From NCBI GenBank assembly GCA_028691795.1, contig JAQUYQ010000001.1, forward strand, positions 42,699 through 106,698: 64,000 nt of DNA, given 5' to 3'. Below, in pieces: positions 61,528 through 64,000 of the stretch (its first letter is position 1; each line of letters starts with the position of its first letter). Below the pieces are notes generated by a model. That model made no database searches and had not been told where the DNA came from. It saw only the letters and a list, made by a program, of their open reading frames with translations. The position numbers and the translations under genes were made by a program. Source of the stretch: Herbinix sp. Its GTDB lineage: Bacteria; Bacillota; Clostridia; Lachnospirales; Lachnospiraceae.

Positions 61528-63579
61528 TTATAATTCATTCAAATCATCGAATAAAGATAAATCGGCAGCTCCATAATCATAAACATCGGAATTTTTATCA
61601 GAATATGGGCCACCCATATAATTGTATTCCGCTCTTGCGCGGTTTATCTCTTCTTGAATTTTTGCAATATAATCAGAATCACTTTGATTAGATACCTCTT
61701 TAAACACTTCTCTAGTTTCTTCGGGTAAATAATTAATAACTTCATCATATGTTAATCCTTTATTTTGATCTGCTTCATCAGGGATTTCACCTCTAACGAA
61801 ACCAAACCGAGATAAATTATTGCCATTATAATATACATACAAACACATCAAATATGACATAACAGCGTCATCATGTTCTCCAGTGGCTGCTTGTACTTTA
61901 TCATTTTTCTTAACAAGAGCATTTATATCTTCAATGATATTGTTACCAATAATTAAATCTTTATAGTCATGGACGTATGAAAACAATAAGTCTATCATCA
62001 ACGGTCTGGTTGATGTACCCGTCCACACGCCGTATAATTTTCTCATAGCGGCTTGTTGTTTAATAAAACCGTTTTCCATCTTAAGATCAATATTATCACC
62101 AACAGATTTGGAGTTATCCCAATAAAGGTTATGTGCGATAGGCGAGGAGCGGAGTAAATCGAGAACGCCTTCACCATTCGCGTTTCTTTCTATACATAGA
62201 ATAGCTCGTGGTATATGATTCTTAACCAGAGTTCTCAATAAATCAGCAGCCTGTCTCACTGATATAAAGGGGGACTTAAACTCACCAACAACTTTACGAG
62301 TATATGGGTCCCATATAGTCACAGCAGTATTATCAATACCATAACCATTTGAAACGTCAACACCAACAAAATAGACTCTGCTCCGATTAAGTTTCTCATA
62401 TAATCTGAATAAGAAGAAAGTATTAACGAAGAACTCTTCGATAACTTTACCTTTTAACTCGTTGAGAGCATCGAGATCTTCAGGTTCAAATGGCGATTGA
62501 GAGTTACCGTGGATTCGATGCAAAAGAAGTTCTCTTTTAATTTTCATTTTATTGTTATTAAGAAGAGCACACATCTTTTTGAACCACTCTTCATCTTTAC
62601 CCAATTGGGTATAGGAATATTCAATATAAACAATTCTGCTCGCAGAGTTGAAAGTTATATATTGCTTAATTTTTTCTCTATCCCAGTCATAAAATTCCTC
62701 TGACCATTTACAACAGGTTTTTATTATCTCCATGCCATCTTTGCCTTCTTTAGAGTCTAAGTCACCGGGAGTAGAAGAAAAGAATCTGCAATGGATGGCA
62801 TTATTTTTATCAGCGTTATCAGATGCCGTACCATATGCAGGACCAGCAGCTTCAACGATGGTTTTAATATAAGATGAAAATTCAACTTCGTCATAATACT
62901 GAATAGGTTGTGTACTACCACGTCCAATTTGTTCAGCAGCAGATACCGAAGTAGCAGATGGTTTTGTAACTATCTTGTTCTTGTTAATAACGTTTGCAAC
63001 TGATTGGATATTATCGGAGTTCTTTTCAATCTTACCCGTTTCACTATTATAAGCATTCTTCATCTGAAGATATGGTGGTAAAACATCTATTTGTGATTTA
63101 ACGCGTTTAAGGTTGTTCTTAGCATCCTCAAACTTTTTATTACTAAGCATAATTTCAGAGTTTGTTGTGCCAAATAAATATGCCCAGGTTATAACAGCGA
63201 GTATTGACTGGGTCTTACCCAACTGTCTTGGGATATTAGAGTAGTTATCAATACCATATAATGCTAAATATATCATAGCAAGATTGGCTCTGCTCAGAAG
63301 AAACCTTTTGGACGTTCCGCCCTCATCTGGTATTCTACTAACTTCTCTGAAATAATACCACGGATTTCGTATACACTCTAAAATTATTTTATGTCTTTGA
63401 TCGGTTGTTAGATTTTTTGAATAAGGGTCTATACCCTTTAATGAAACATCATATAGTTTTAAAAAGAATTTGTTATTCTTTATTCCTTGAATTTTCAAAT
63501 CTGTTGACATTTGTATAAATGATAGGTTTGTCGTATCTGTATCATATATGAAAAATTTACTAGTAACAGTATTTGTCAT
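61528..63579 (-). CDS. Terminase large subunit
   Basis: Walker A-like NIPRQLGKTQSIL, nuclease-domain VYFVGVDVSNGYGIDNTAVTIWDP and EHDDAVMSYLMCL. Confidence 0.87.
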   Translation of the reverse strand: MTNTVTSKFFIYDTDTTNLSFIQMSTDLKIQGIKNNKFFLKLYDVSLKGIDPYSKNLTTDQRHKIILECIRNPWYYFREVSRIPDEGGTSKRFLLSRANLAMIYLALYGIDNYSNIPRQLGKTQSILAVITWAYLFGTTNSEIMLSNKKFEDAKNNLKRVKSQIDVLPPYLQMKNAYNSETGKIEKNSDNIQSVANVINKNKIVTKPSATSVSAAEQIGRGSTQPIQYYDEVEFSSYIKTIVEAAGPAYGTASDNADKNNAIHCRFFSSTPGDLDSKEGKDGMEIIKTCCKWSEEFYDWDREKIKQYITFNSASRIVYIEYSYTQLGKDEEWFKKMCALLNNNKMKIKRELLLHRIHGNSQSPFEPEDLDALNELKGKVIEEFFVNTFFLFRLYEKLNRSRVYFVGVDVSNGYGIDNTAVTIWDPYTRKVVGEFKSPFISVRQAADLLRTLVKNHIPRAILCIERNANGEGVLDLLRSSPIAHNLYWDNSKSVGDNIDLKMENGFIKQQAAMRKLYGVWTGTSTRPLMIDLLFSYVHDYKDLIIGNNIIEDINALVKKNDKVQAATGEHDDAVMSYLMCLYVYYNGNNLSRFGFVRGEIPDEADQNKGLTYDEVINYLPEETREVFKEVSNQSDSDYIAKIQEEINRARAEYNYMGGPYSDKNSDVYDYGAADLSLFDDLNEL

Positions 63580-63610
63580 AATACAATCCCTCCTTCAATA
63601 ATTTAAAAAA

Positions 63611-63650
63611 TTAATACTTAGGAACATATAAAAAGTTCCTAAGTATTAAT
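63611..63650. terminator. Terminator-like hairpin
   Basis: ttaatacttaggaac/gttcctaagtattaa. Confidence 0.7.
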
Positions 63651-63660
63651 TCATTATATA

Positions 63661-64000
63661 TTAACCTTCATATCCCTTAGGATAACGGATAAAGACACCA
63701 TATTGTCTTTCGTAAACTTTAGCCGATTTAGCCATATCGAGATATTTTTCGAGGTCAGCAATCGCTCTGGTTACTTTAGCGCGAGGAGTTCGAATTTTCT
63801 TACTAAATTCAATCTCAGAGAGTTTCATAGACGGATATAATGTATCAAGATATTCATGAATTAAATTTATAACGAATATTTTATCATCATAAGTTTCAAT
63901 TCGATCAATCTCAACCGGGACAATATCAATAGCCGGGAAATTGAACTTGTCAACTTCTTTATAACTATTAAACAGAGATTCCTCGACAATTATTTTCTCT
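63661..64000 (-). CDS. Hypothetical protein, start beyond window edge; possible winged-helix region
   Basis: Minus-strand frame open to the window end: ...VINLIHEYLDTLYPSMKLSEIEFSKKIRTPRAKVTRAIADLEKYLDMAKSAKVYERQYGVFIRYPKGYEG*. Confidence 0.5.
   Translation of the reverse strand, partial: EKIIVEESLFNSYKEVDKFNFPAIDIVPVEIDRIETYDDKIFVINLIHEYLDTLYPSMKLSEIEFSKKIRTPRAKVTRAIADLEKYLDMAKSAKVYERQYGVFIRYPKGYEG

Noticed and set aside
1-64000. CRISPR array or Cas genes
   Set aside because: No regularly spaced direct repeats or Cas motifs seen.
1-64000. Stop-codon reassignment
   Set aside because: Recognised genes end at ordinary TAA/TAG/TGA codons and no conserved domain reads through a stop except at the two introns.

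Overview
The window is a segment of a large AT-rich tailed phage genome. A tail sheath and tail tube pair, a portal and a large terminase indicate a contractile-tailed (myovirus) phage. It carries its own replication and transcription genes: a DnaB-like helicase, Dda/RecD-like helicase, two type II topoisomerase subunits, RecA-like recombinase, NAD-dependent DNA ligase, SbcC/gp46-like ATPase, a split family B DNA polymerase, and two separately encoded parts of a multisubunit RNA polymerase beta subunit. It also encodes an FtsZ/tubulin-like GTPase, a zinc metallopeptidase, an MqsA-type Zn-finger/HTH protein and three kelch beta-propeller proteins (333, 1096 and 2497 aa). A CxHxDxxxxGxCDxC motif and the Shine-Dalgarno style suggest a Clostridia-like gut host; this is inference. 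The strongest non-coding signals are: (1) a 15-bp long-range stem (46569-46583 with 47075-47089) enclosing about 520 nt of dense secondary structure, including an embedded class II tRNA-like fold and a 16-bp GC-rich hairpin, followed by an intrinsic terminator; this looks like a large ornate phage ncRNA; (2) two closely related ORF-less group I introns, interrupting topoisomerase B and RNAP beta at conserved codons, one of which appears to have switched its 5' splice site; (3) a recurrent TATATATTAT motif upstream of many genes. All family calls come from reading motifs by eye; no database search was run.
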